NCBI GenBank assembly: GCA_030068145.1
Contig: JAPJBO010000530.1
Coordinates: 62,001 to 126,000 of the forward strand
Length of the DNA: 64,000 bases
DNA from: Diplonema papillatum
Taxonomy: Eukaryota; Euglenozoa; Diplonemea; Diplonemida; Diplonemidae
Reading direction: 5' to 3'
The position numbers and the translations under genes were made by a program. Below, one piece after another: positions 22,913 through 33,693 of the stretch. The notes under the pieces are model-generated. The model saw only the letters and a list, made by a program, of their open reading frames with translations, was not told the DNA's origin and did not search any database. How positions within the stretch are numbered: position 1 is the stretch's first letter; every line of letters begins with the position of its first letter.

Positions 22913-25576
22913 GCGCGGCCCGGCGTTGTGTGAAAATATAGCAAATCCGATGAACTCGTCGGGGTCAAGCCAAGTGTCTACGAAAAGACAAGAACGAAGT
23001 GTGCGCGCGAGCTAGCCAGTCGGACGGATGATTGCTGTCCTCACTGTGTCAAGAGGGGTGAAAGGACATCCCCCGGTTCTGGAATAATAAAACGCAAAAG
23101 CATCTAGCCCTCCCCCCATCCACCCAAGTCTCTCGCGAGGCGGGCGTAACAACAATGGGGGAAAAAAAAGAAGTGCACGAAAGAGAGAAGAGGGAACTTG
23201 ACCGTTTTCAGTGGGTGCCTAACGGTCCCCTGAGACGAGTACTGGTGTCAGGTGTGGTTCGGTTGTCGGTAGTGAGAGGTTCCCAGTCACCGAACCCAGA
23301 TTCATAACGAGGGGAAGTCCGCTAGTCCTGCTGTCAAAAGGATGACATGGTAAACTCTCGCCTCGAGTTCAGCTCAATATGAAAGACAGGGTGAAGAAGG
23401 CGCGCCTCAAAAGCTAGCTGGGCACAACCTCCCCTTCGCCACTCCCCCAAACTGTGGGTGCAAACGGTTTGCTTCTTTCTTAAAAGAAAGAAGCCGTGGA
23501 ACCATCAAAAAAATCGTCGACACAAGAAAATGAAAGAATGATGCGCGAAATCATTCCCCTTACACGGAAGCGGGCGCATAAAGTTCGACAGAACGGAAGA
23601 AGAGACATGAAGGAGTTACCGAGTTTAGAGACACCAAACAGATCCACACGCGGACGGTCGGGGAACACAAAAATCAAGGAAAAAGAGGTGCACGGGTTCG
23701 GACGGGAGGAAGGGTTGTGCATGCATCGGATTTTCTTTTTGCAGCTTCATGCGCGCTGTGAAAGACATCAGGTGCCCCTCACTGCCTGTGCGTGCCAACT
23801 TTGCTTTTCTTGATGCACGCACACAGCATGCAAAGGCCTGGTGGGGTGGCCGGAGGTGGAGCATCCAGGTGCGCGTACCGGATGCAAAACCGACGTGCTG
23901 CCCTTGAATTTGGTTTGATAAAAGGCACGGATGGACCGGGGACACGTGCGCTGCGGCTGGTCAAACCTGGGACCCTCCTGGGGTGAAGAGGGGATCCGTC
24001 GTTCTTTTGTCATTGCCGGGTATTCCTCCGCCCGCTCCCTGCGTTTTTTTTTTCTAGGTTTGTTCCACCCTCGCCCCCTTCCCGCCGGTGTTGAGCACAT
24101 ACCATTTCCAAGCACGTTCTTCCATCCCCCTTCTTTCGAGAAACACCAGTTTTGCTTTTTGTTTCAGTCAGACTTGTTGCGCCGTTCACCGAGAAACCAT
24201 GACGTCTTGTTCGAGGTTTAGTTTGAAAAAGGTTTTGGCGTCAAGCAAGAAGCGGGCACGAAGCGGAACGCGCCGCCATTACATTCCGCACCATACCTCG
24301 CAGCGGACAACTACCAGGATCAACTGAACGGAGAACACGAATGCTTCAAGCTGACCCCCACTTAAACAATGGAGACGAAGGTGTGACGAGACTCTGCCTC
24401 AGTGCGGGGTGTATCGTGCCTTCGCTTTTCTTTGTTCCGAGATGGTCCCCCCCTGCACCCTAACTCGTCTCTCTCTTTCACTTCTTTTTTTTTTTCTTTT
24501 CCGAATTCTTCTTTTTTCGCGTTTGTTTTTTGTCTAGCCTTCGTCGTCTCGCGTGTGTTCGCTTCACGGAGCGAGACGTGGAAGCACGAGGGTCAACCGG
24601 GGGGGGTGATGAAAAGGTGCTGACGCACGAGTGGATCGGAGCGGGATCAGATCCAGGACGTAGATGACCTCGCGTAGACGTGAAGCCGAACCGCCTTTCG
24701 CTGCTCGGGATTGCTGAATTCACTCTTCCCACAACAGCAAATCGAAATCAGGTCACGGCGTGTGGCTTGCCAGGTGACGCTGCCTTTTGTTCCGCCCCAC
24801 GTTGCTCCCGCGTGTTCCGTTCCTCAACTTACTCTTTTTTTTCGCTACCCCCCCTCCCTCACGCTTTTGCCGTTCACTTCACTGTTCATTTTCTTTTGGT
24901 TCTTCCACCAAGGTCCCGCTATCCTTTCCGGTGTTTTCTCTTGCTCCCCCTCTTCACATACCTTGGAAAATTTCCAATTTTTCATACGCCCCCGCGCGCC
25001 TTCCCTGCTTCTCGCCTTGACTACCCCCATCCTTCTTCTTTTTCTTTCGAATTCTTTTCTATTTTCCCCCATCGTTTCTCCAGAAAAGTTTCCTCGACCC
25101 AATAGTAAGAGAAGAGGAACGACGCCCCCCGCTTTTTGCCGCTTTTTCAAAGATGCTTTGCGTGCGGAGTGCCGTCGGTTGAGTCTTTGTCGGCCACGAG
25201 GGAGAACGAAGGTTCGGGGCAAGAAACGCCCAATTTGCGGACACCACCGTACTCTTCCCTTCCCGTATGTTCCCAGATATAACCACCACGAAGCTGTCGT
25301 AGGTGCATTTGGATTTCCCTGTTGGGTACATCGGCTGCTACTGTCTTGACTTAATGCCTTGGCAGTTTCTGTCAAAACTCTCTCAAGCGAAATTCCACTC
25401 CAGAAACAGGGGATCACACGCACCAGTCGTCATACTAGTTTAGCAATAGCTAGCTTCAGGACCGTGTTTAATGTGGGGGCTAAATACAATTGTGCACAAT
25501 TGTATTCCAAAGCACGCACGCCAATTCCTGCCCCGGTAGAAATTGACAGTTATTGAATAGAATTGTCTTGGAATAC
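22913..25576. other. Gene-free interval
   Basis: It follows the reticulon stop and contains only short frames. Visible features are a G/C-run region (about 22380-22440), the fourth GTGTTGAGCACATACC repeat (24083-24134), long pyrimidine tracts (24470-25100), and at 25468-25503 a G-run followed by a perfect 24-base palindrome AATACAATTGTG/CACAATTGTATT. The last resembles a TIR end like those seen later. Confidence 0.5.
24083..24134 (+). repeat. Dispersed GTGTTGAGCACATACC repeat, copy 4
   Basis: Core GTGTTGAGCACATACCATTT..CCAAGCACGTTCTT and a C-run, as in the copies near 8-9.6 kb. Confidence 0.75.
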
Positions 25577-26532
25577 CACCCATTCCACGAAAAAGTGTCA
25601 CAGATTTCGGCTTTTTTCGGATTTCTGCCGAAAATTTCCATCTGCAGGTCCGAAAATGGTCGGTTTCGAGATTTTGAGGACACGTTTGAATCCGTTGAGG
25701 ACAGGGCTTTCCGAATATTTGGTCGGATAAAAATTTTGACCGACCCCCCCCCCGGAAATGGAGGTCGGCACCCGAAAAAATGGGGTCCTGGAGATCGGTT
25801 TTTTTTCTCTCTGCATCCAGGAGGGGGTCAGATTTTGATCGCTGGGCTAGCTGGCAGCTTGCCCATAATCGCGCATCCCAGAACTACTCGAAAACCAAAA
25901 GATTTCCCAAAAAGACCTCGAAAATAATTTCCAGACGGCTGCTTTTCACACCGAAAAATCGCAAAAAAAAAAATCGGACCGGGGGAATCGAACCATGGCC
26001 TACAGGGGCCCAGGAGGGTGCGGTAACCGTTAGGCTATGTTGCCAAACCTCGGGCCAAAATTCGCTTTTAGCGCCTGCTCAGTTGGAATTCTTATCGGAA
26101 AGTGCGAGATCGTCATTTACTCGTTTCCAGTGTCCCAGGACGGTATTTCTGCTCTCTCAGAGCTTATTTCGCCCGGTTTGCGAAGAACTCAAAATGAGTC
26201 CAAAAATTCTCACTCGGTAGTGAACAAAAAACTTTCCGCCGTTTTTTTAGCCCATGGTCCAGAGGTTACCACACCCACACAGGGGTTTGAGGGTCGGTGG
26301 TTCGATTCCTGCCGGAAATCGTTTTTTTGGGTTTTTGAAACAACCCCAAAACCGACCTTTTGTCCATCTGCACGCCAGATTTTGGTCGCCACGCGACCTG
26401 ATTGCTTGCCCATAATCGCCAGGGATAGCTCTTTCCATCCCAAAAAAAATTTCCCAAAAATTCCAAAATTTTGACCCAAAACGGGCTGCTTTTCAGACGG
26501 AAAATCTGTGACACTTTTTCGTGGAATGGGTG
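25577..26532. mobile_element. 956-bp TIR element with two tRNA-like modules (copy 1)
   Basis: The ends are inverted repeats of more than 30 bp beginning CACCCATTCCACGAAAAAGT. ATAC flanks both sides in direct orientation (25573-25576, 26533-26536). The interior holds two modules with RNA polymerase III-like A and B boxes pointing outward. One is on the minus strand (A box TAGCCTAACGG at 26038-26028, B box GGTTCGATTCC at 25994-25984). The other is on the plus strand (A box TGGTCCAGAGG at 26255, B box GGTTCGATTCC at 26299, spacing 44 as in a tRNA). There is no ORF for a transposase. A near-identical copy, split by an insertion, is at 45214-47578. Confidence 0.85.
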
Positions 26533-27230
26533 ATACAAATGTTTCTAAAGAAGTCGCCTTGACGCGTGCCGTCCCGCGGCCAAGGCGGAGACAGTCCGGG
26601 CAAGTAGCCAAGCCGCACGAGCCGATGTCGTCCCCAAGTAGGGCGCCCACCAAGACGCCACCTACAAACGCTCCGCCGACGAGTGCGCCACCTACAACCC
26701 GAGGATCCCTGGCGGGTCATCACAGTCTTCCAGCTCGTAATAGCTCACAAAGCCGGGTAAAAGTTGCACAACAGTCACTGACAAGTTGTACAACTGCACC
26801 AACGCTTACTCCGGGGGGGGCGGGGGCAATGTAGGCAAAAAAACGAATCCTGGAGCAAAAAAACAGCAAAAAAACAAAAAAACGCAAAAAAACAAAAAAA
26901 AACAAGGCCCTCCTGGTGAACCCAAATACTCGTGCACACGCCCGGCCGAACCTTGCTACACCGCACCTAAGCCACCAAAAACGCCCAGCTTTTCACATCC
27001 TGCCTGCCAAGACCATTCAGCTACTGCTCAACAATCCTGATAATTCTGCAGACTGCTTCAAAAGCTTCTGATAAGTACTCGAAATGCCACCTCACCAGAC
27101 TGCTGGCCTGCACGTAGAAGACCCTGGCTCACCCGAGCTAGCAAGAGTGCACCAGCAGACCACCAGAGCAAAAAAACAGCAAAAAAACAAAAAAAGCAAA
27201 AAAAAACAGGTACACGGTGGACATGCGGTC
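26533..27230. other. Repeat-derived interval with A-rich AGCAAAAAAACAG tracts
   Basis: Two A-rich blocks with the same pattern (AGCAAAAAAACAGCAAAAAA) lie at about 26850-26905 and 27170-27210. There is no convincing gene. Confidence 0.5.
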
Positions 27231-27370
27231 ATGGTCATGACCGCATGTTTGACCGGTCAGTTTTTGACCGGTCAGCTGAGAAAGTTATGCGGTCATTGAC
27301 CGCATACCTTGCGGTCAATGACCGCACCCTTGCGGTCAATGACCGCAATGTTGCGGTCATTGAACGCATC
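27231..27370. repeat. Palindrome cluster, TGCGGTCAATGACCGCA units (left)
   Basis: At least five units built on the perfect 17-base palindrome TGCGGTCAATGACCGCA or the GACCGGTC core follow one another. A related cluster is at 30847-30978. The two clusters bracket a decayed reverse-transcribing element. Confidence 0.85.
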
Positions 27371-28399
27371 CTGTGGTACGCCACAAGGATTCCTGCCTTT
27401 TTGGGTTGAAAATCACCCGGTCTCGGTCTCTCTCTTTTCTGGTAAACGTGCTTCTGCGTTTCGGGGGTCAGAAACGCTGGTTGGAGAAAAGGTATGTTGG
27501 GTGTCACATACAGGGCTTTTTTGTGGGATTTCTGAGGTCACAATCACACGGTATGCTCCAGCACCGGGTGAACTGTGCAGTCCATTTTGCGGGTGTCACA
27601 CCTGCACCTGTGTAAAGTTTAGATGGCTTCGAAGTTGTAGACGTTGGAGTGCCGCGGTCTTGACCAGGACTCGCCTGGCCGCTCGCGCTCCGATCTGTGC
27701 CAAGCAGTCGGGGGGCGCGAGCGGAGCCAAATTTATGGCCTCATACGTCAAGAACCTTGTGCGCCCTGGACACCCGCATACTCGAGGTTCTAAGCAGCGC
27801 CAGCAACTCGCCCAGAATCTGCGAAGCAGCGCCGTGGTCATGGACGGCATCGAAGATCGTCCTGAACTCCTTCACGCCCGGCGGCTTCGCCCGCCGTGGG
27901 TCCGGCGACTCCTCCTGAGGACAGCCATCATCCTACTCACGCTCTTTCATTGAGCGGGTCGTCGAGGACACACGCCGCCGCTTTGTTCTCCGCCAGCACG
28001 GACGCCATGATGTTTAGGGGCACCCCATAGGCCATGCCTCGACACTTGGGCCTGTTGTCCGTGGCAGCAGGGAGCCCCGGGGCTGGTCGGTGCCCGGGGC
28101 TCAGTCCCGGAGCGCTCCAGGAGCCCGACAGGGACGGGCATAGAACACACTTTCTACTGCTTTCCAGGTAGATCTGTTCCCAGCCGCGAGCGAGGCGACT
28201 CCTCGACTCGTCTGTGGGAGAGCGGCAGAAGAGGATAAAGGCTTCCCAGAGCTTGTATTTCCCAGCACCTTTCTTTCTTGTCCTGCTCATCCGCACCCAG
28301 TTCACTTTGGTCGTCAACGCAAACCCGTCAACGCTCTCGTCCACCGAATCTTCATCGACGGGTGAAGATCAGAGCCAAAGGGGACAACTTTATCGGTCT

Positions 28400-29830
28400 C
28401 AGGGGTGAACACCGACGACCTCCTGCAGATGGCGCAGTACATGGCGCAGCTTGGGTGCAGCGGCCATCACTCAGCTGCCACCCGGACGGTGTTAGCGAGT
28501 TTTCAGATTTTTGTGGACTCGGTGCCGTCGCCGCCGAAGAACCTGGCAGACCAGATCACTGCCTGGGGAGCTTGGCCGACGGCCGCATCGTGCTGCGGGA
28601 CCTCGATGGGATCTCGGGCCCGAACCTCCTGCTTTTCCCGGGCCACGAGTACCAACAACTGCTCGGGACCTGAAGTCCTATTTCTTCCAATTCCCAGTAG
28701 GACAGCCGACGCCGGGGAGCCCAACGGGCTACGAGATGAGGCCAATTTTCCGCGGCGGCGAGGAGACGATGGGAGTCTTGGAGACGCAGCTGAAGGCGAG
28801 CCGGCGGTGAGGCGTGGGGGATGGACCTTTTCCGACGTACGGAAGAGAGAGGGCGGAGCGTGCAGCGAGATGGACGGCCTTCGACGACACCACGGAGAAG
28901 AAGAAGGGCAAGAAGTCGGCCGTCGTCGGAGGAGACCCGTGGCTCGTACCGGAAGGGATTCCCCGACACGAAAAGTGGGGTGAGCGGAAAAAAAATAAAT
29001 GTGTGCCGAGCACCGGATGACGCAGTGCACCACATGACGAGGGCAGGTCGTTTTCTATGATTGCGCAGGACTCTGATTTTGTCATCACGGAGCTTGCCGG
29101 GGACGACAGGATAGTCTGGTACGACGACTGAGCCCTCGTCGGTGCCTGTCCGGGCGCGCTTCGCGCTGTGCGCAACCGGGTCCTGCAGTGTGCCCGTATG
29201 GTGCGCATGATGGTCAAGGACGAGTAGTCTGTCCTCGAGCAAGGACGAGAAGTCTGTCCGAAGTCTGTCCGAAGTCTGTCCTCGAGCCCAGCTCGACGCC
29301 GGTTGTCCTGGGAGTCGAGTTTGACTTCGCAGCGAAGAGGTACCGGCTGAAGCAAGGGTGGGTGCAGAAGCCGCACCTCCTCTTTTGCTCGGTCGATTTG
29401 ACGCAAATGACTCTGCGCGGCGTCTGGAAGTCGTCGAGATCTTCACGCTCTTTCATTGAGCGTGGACGGTATGGGGCACACTGCACTGCAGGGTGAGCCC
29501 AGTGCTTGCGGATGGTGACCCTGGCGCACCAGGTCCTGACCGGTTCTCTGGGCTGGGAGTCGCTAGTCCGCGTGAGGGACGATATCGTTCCGTTCCTGCG
29601 GGGGTGAGCCGGCGTCTGTCGGACAACCGGTGGGTCGGCTTCGACTCGAAGCTGCACCCTCGTGGAGGCGTGGTCCGATGCCAGCACGCAGGGACGGGCG
29701 AGACTGGTGGTTGCACACAGGGAGTTGATGCACCACGAAAGTCGAAAAGAGCATGCTCTTCTACGCCGTTTTGTTCGCCGTTTTGTTGTCGGCTCCGACG
29801 CAGAGTTCGTCCGCTTCTTCGCTCGCGTCA
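28400..29830 (+). pseudogene. Decayed retroelement polymerase region
   Basis: Pieces in different plus-strand frames resemble an ordered RT-RNase H. These are DLKSYFFQFPV (28668, RT region 1/2-like), VWYDD followed at once by a stop (29114-29130, catalytic YxDD-like motif), a GVEFDFAAKRYRL segment (about 29310) as found in the connection region, and EAWSDASTQG (about 29668), like the first RNase H acidic motif. Frameshifts and stops separate them, so the region is not functional. A minus-strand ORF of 135 codons at 27937-28344 may be another piece or unrelated. The family (LTR, DIRS-like or other) cannot be fixed. Confidence 0.5.
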
Positions 29831-30846
29831 GTGCCGTCTTCTTGACCCTCGTCGCTGGCTTTAATGTGATGTTGCGGGTCTCTGATGTTGCTTGTCTTCT
29901 GCTGCTTCAGGTAGCATTCCGGGTGTGCTCTTTGTCGCTTTGACGATACGTGGCGAGCAACGATTTCCCCTCATGTGGAAACCGAGTCAGTAATCGGTTC
30001 CCTCAACCCGCTGACCTTGATTGGCGCTGATGCTCGATTCGATTGTACTTACGGTGAGGCAGTTTCTCACTGGCGTTGTGGTGGATGGAAGGTGACCTCG
30101 CCCAAGCTCGTTTCCCAGGTTAAGGCAGTCACTCAACATTCCCTTGCGCTAGTGATATCAGTTACAAAGACGTGTTCTTACTTTTCCCTTTCTTCTGGGC
30201 AGTTCTCGTCAGACAATACGAAGAGCAGAAACTCCATGGCGATGTGGGCCCCGTAGAGATGTCCCGCAGCACATCTTCTTTGCCGAGCTGACGAAGGCAA
30301 AGTTTGCGACTCCGCTGTCGACAAGTAGAATCTTTGTCGACAACTTGCCTTTGTTTGTGCGCTCGCAGCCTTTGTTCGCACTTTCTCTCGTTGAAGAGAT
30401 ATTGTGCTATTTGCAAAGGCTGCCTTCCTGTTGAAATCATCTGTTCTCATAGTAGTGGACGCCACACTAATTTTTGTGTACGCCGGACACAACTGTTTGC
30501 GAGACTGGAGGCACTCGTTGCATCGAAGAGTTTGCAAAGGTCGACAGTCAGCCTTGCGGTTTACACCGTCTGTTACGATGGAAAGGTGCGTGGCGTCCCG
30601 TGTCTTTCTTCGCACGGGCTCACCGTCGCATCGTTTGAGAGAACTACACCACCAGGCTCGTTGCCAATCAAAAGACTGTCAGCTGCCCGTGAAAAAGTCT
30701 CACTCCTCTGCGAGGTCGGTTTGAGACGCTTTCACGGGTAAAAAGGGTGAGCCACTTACACGGGGGGGGTACGTATAGTTGTAAGTAGAATTAGGCCTTG
30801 CGTGGGTACACTTTGCTGCCTATTCTTCCTTGCAAACTGTCATAGT

Positions 30847-30978
30847 ACCGGTTATTGACCGCAATGTTGCGGTCAATGACCAGTACCCTACCGGTCAATG
30901 ACCGCAAGGTACCGATCAACATTATTGCGGTCAGCGTGGTGCGGTCATTGACCGCACCAGCCCTTGACCGGGTCAGGG
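30847..30978. repeat. Palindrome cluster, TGCGGTCAATGACCGCA units (right)
   Basis: Units such as TTGCGGTCAATGACC and TGCGGTCATTGACCGCA, with an intervening ACCGGTCAATGACCGCAAGG. It matches the left cluster at 27231-27370 and overlaps the 3' end of the minus-strand ORF that follows. Confidence 0.85.
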
Positions 30979-31487
30979 GATGGCTCCGTATCCGACTCCT
31001 CGTCGGCGTCCATGATTTGCGTCCTGCTTTGTGTATCTACAAGAAGTGAGATGATGCAGAAAACAGAGGCCACGCAAGCAAACCCAGTGCGGTTGTCTTC
31101 GTCGTCCGATTCGTACTCTGCGACGACGGTGTAGCCTGGTCCGAAGATGTCAAGTTGAGCCGACTCCGCTGGCTCTTCCGTGGTTGCCTGCAGTTGTTCA
31201 GATACCGTGTCGACCATTAAATTCCCTGCAGGCGGGACGACCTCGGCTGCTTCGCGCGCCTTTTGTTCGTCTTGTTTCTGTTTCTGGACACGGTCATGAG
31301 TCTTGATCAGATCCAGCAGCGCACCTTTCTTCAGCCGGTTGACACCGGTGCCTTGAGTGATACCTCTCAAGGCCGCTTGCTTTTCAGCTTTGGGCCCCTG
31401 CCAGTTCGCATAGTCGAACTGGAGCTGGTCATCGCGAGGGGTATTGCGCGGCGTCGCAGAGATCTTGCCAAATTTGGCAAGAGACAT
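30945..31487 (-). CDS. Hypothetical acidic-tailed protein
   Basis: Reading leftward from the ATG at 31487, the frame runs MSLAKFGKISATPRN to a stop at 30945 (180 codons). It contains a Lys/Leu segment (NRLKKGALLDLIKTHDRVQ) faintly like a SAP helix pair, a charged KQKQDEQKAREAAE helix, and an acidic tail (YESDDEDN, DADEESDTE). A hydrophobic stretch between these acidic runs may be a 60-bp intron kept in frame: it starts GTTTGC after ACTGG and ends AAGCAG. The last residues fall in the palindrome repeat, so the true 3' end may have been replaced. An upstream exon could be the ORF at 32074-32259, which ends at a good GTGAGC donor. Function unknown. Confidence 0.45.
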   Translation of the reverse strand: MSLAKFGKISATPRNTPRDDQLQFDYANWQGPKAEKQAALRGITQGTGVNRLKKGALLDLIKTHDRVQKQKQDEQKAREAAEVVPPAGNLMVDTVSEQLQATTEEPAESAQLDIFGPGYTVVAEYESDDEDNRTGFACVASVFCIISLLVDTQSRTQIMDADEESDTEPSPDPVKGWCGQ

Positions 31488-31684
31488 CGTCGTTTTGTGT
31501 AGAAAATTTGAGCCGACCACCCTTCCCCGGCCGTTTGTCCCTGTGTCGTTCGTGCAGTGGACTAGCCAACCCACAGGGAAAAAACGACTTTTGCCGGGGA
31601 TAAGTTTTTTTTCCCCGGGCCACTTTTTGTTTTTTTTTTTTTTGGGGGGAAAATATATATTTTCCTCGGGGAAATAACAGGGCT

Positions 31685-31815
31685 TTTTTCCCCCGAAGTG
31701 GTTTTTTCTCCCGAGCCGGGAGGCGAGGGAGAAAAAACCACTGAGGGGGAAAAAATGGCCCGAGGGATGTTTTTCTCCCGAGCCGGGAGGCGAGGGAGAA
31801 AAACATCCCGAGGGC
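31685..31815. repeat. Twin perfect hairpins
   Basis: GTGGTTTTTTCTCCC pairs perfectly with GGGAGAAAAAACCAC across the loop GAGCCGGGAGGCGA. Just downstream GATGTTTTTCTCCC pairs with GGGAGAAAAACATC across the identical loop. Both arms and the loop are conserved between the two, so one arose by duplication with compensating arm changes. Similar GGGAAAA runs continue at 31570-31700 and 32395-32520. Confidence 0.8.
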
Positions 31816-32073
31816 CACTGCCCCAGTATTTCCCCGAGGAATAGTATTTTTTTACCGGCTGGCGGACTTTTATTCCCGAGAACGCGTGCTGTTCATGACC
31901 TGGCTCGTGATGCGCTTCGCTGTGCTACCTTGAACGTGTTTCTGTGCTGTGCATGTCAGGGTGAACGGTGAAGAAATCGAAATAAGTGCATAGTTCTGTT
32001 AGAAGAAAATGATGACGTTCTTCAAATGATAGCATTCAGCGGAGAAGACAAACAGGCTCAGCAGAGCGGAAGC

Positions 32074-32259
32074 TCACTGATTCTTATCGTTCTTGACCTC
32101 GACAACAATTCTTACAGTCACATTGACATCATTCTTGTTCTCGCTCACTTCTTTTGTAGACTTATTTGTGTCAGACACAGAGGGCTCGCTTTTGACAGTG
32201 GTTTGCGTGGGGGCCTGAGCAACAACTGCACCCTGTGTTGGATGAATCATGTTTGCCAT
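32074..32259 (-). CDS. Small hypothetical ORF, possible first exon of the 31-kb minus gene
   Basis: 61 codons starting MANMIHPTQGAVVAQAPTQT; polar, Thr/Ser/Lys-rich, with no recognised domain. The codon before the stop overlaps CA|GTGAGC, a strong donor, so the frame may be spliced to coding sequence further left. Confidence 0.3.
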   Translation of the reverse strand: MANMIHPTQGAVVAQAPTQTTVKSEPSVSDTNKSTKEVSENKNDVNVTVRIVVEVKNDKNQ

Positions 32260-33000
32260 TGCGGTAACCGATCGCTTCGTGCTCGCTTCGGCATTTTTGT
32301 TGTTTTTCGTCCTGAAGATAGGTTTTAGTGGTGGTTCTGCTTGGGTTTGCTCCTCCCAGGGTCTCCTGCTATTGTACTTAGTCAGATTTTGAGTTCCAGG
32401 GAAAAAAATTCCCTTATGGTAGGGAAATAACGGACCTTATTTCCCTGCAACTTTGCTGTACGAGGGAAGAAAAGTCCGCCAGCCGGTAAAAAATTTTTTT
32501 TTCCCCTGTGTAGGAAAATCCCTGCAGAGTCCGTCCAGCTGAATAGACGTGCGTTGAAATCCAGTTGCCTTGGAATACAATTGTGCAGTTTCAGTTTCAG
32601 TAGACCCTCCACAACAGGTCTGGACTCCAGTAGACCGGTGGTGGGAAAAAGTCCTACCAATCGGGTATGCGCACCACGTGGGTTGCCCTACCCGGGCGAA
32701 AGTGAAAAGGCCACCGTCGGAGTAGAAGTTGCTAACCCTTGGCCTGCCTTCTTCTTCCCAGACTGGCAACGACGTTGCAGCTGTGTGCCTTAACTGAAGA
32801 AGAGCAATACGAACGAGCCAGCTCGTGATGAACACCCGTCCCCCTGCGTGCAGACACGAGCGGACAGATTAACTGTCCTGTGGGGTAGTTCTGTACGTTT
32901 CTTGTTGCCTTCGCATTATTTCTTTGCAACCGTTATTCCCACCAACTATCTAAATTAGGGGGAAAACTGAAAACGCAACGACCAAAAATCGTAATTTACA

Positions 33001-33693
33001 ATGATGCACCTTGCTGTAGTTGCATTCGTCGCGACGACCATGATGCAAGTCAAGGTCCCTCTGGCTGTGTGCGACGACAAAGCCTCATGCGGAGGGTTCC
33101 TTGGAAAGTCGTGCGACAGCAAGTCCCACGTATGCATCGACGACCCGTCCGATGATTGCGACCCTCTCAACGGTGGTGCTGACTGCATCGGGTGTTGTGT
33201 GATTGACCAGTGCTTGGCAGTCAAGTGCGACGCTGGGCTCACCTGCCAGTTGAACTCGATGGGACAGGCTGAATGCGTGAAGGATCATATCGAGGATAAG
33301 GACGAAACGTCGGCCTTGGCGGCTGTGTGCAAAGACAAAGCCGCGTGCGGCGGAATCCTCGGAGAATCTTGCGACAGCAGATCGCACGTGTGCATCGACG
33401 ACCCGTCGGACGATTGCAATCCTCTTAAAGGTGGCGCCGACTGCAGCGGATGCTGTGTGTTTGACCAGTGCCTGTTTACCAAGTGCAGCGCGGGTTTCAC
33501 GTGCCAGTTGAATGCAATGGGACAGGCTGAGTGCGTGAAAGACAAAGGACCCGAGTGCTGCCTGGCAGTACCGTCGTGTCCGAAAGGTTACTCGCAGTCG
33601 AAATCCTGCTCCAAAAGTGACTTCGTTACGGGTGTGTGCCTCGAGATATCGCTATGTTGCAACACGATCATCTGCAGATCCGATGCAAGCTAG
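33001..33693 (+). CDS. Secreted cysteine-rich protein with two internal repeats
   Basis: Intact, intronless 230-codon ORF. Residues 1-22 form a signal-peptide-like hydrophobic start (MHLAVVAFVATT..VPLA). Two repeats of about 72 residues follow (about 23-95 and 109-181), each with 12 cysteines in the same order: C-x5-C-GG-x2-G-x2-C-x6-CIDDPSDDC-xPLxGGADC-xGCC-x4-C-x4-C-x5-C-x8-C. A third shorter Cys-rich module (ECCLAVPSCPKGY...) ends the protein. The DDPxDDCxPxxGGADCxGxC pattern resembles small secreted proteins I recall from fungi and other microbes; the function of such proteins is not established, so none is assigned. The ORF has no frame damage despite lying in repeat-rich DNA just upstream of RPS18. 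Confidence 0.7.
   Translation: MMHLAVVAFVATTMMQVKVPLAVCDDKASCGGFLGKSCDSKSHVCIDDPSDDCDPLNGGADCIGCCVIDQCLAVKCDAGLTCQLNSMGQAECVKDHIEDKDETSALAAVCKDKAACGGILGESCDSRSHVCIDDPSDDCNPLKGGADCSGCCVFDQCLFTKCSAGFTCQLNAMGQAECVKDKGPECCLAVPSCPKGYSQSKSCSKSDFVTGVCLEISLCCNTIICRSDAS

Noticed and set aside
25984..26309. Functional tRNA genes at the tRNA-like modules
   Set aside because: A and B boxes and spacing fit, but acceptor and anticodon stems do not pair; only 44741-44812 folds as a full tRNA.
27231..30978. CRISPR-like array of palindromic repeats
   Set aside because: Units are adjacent or variably spaced with no regular spacers, in a eukaryotic nuclear context with no cas genes.
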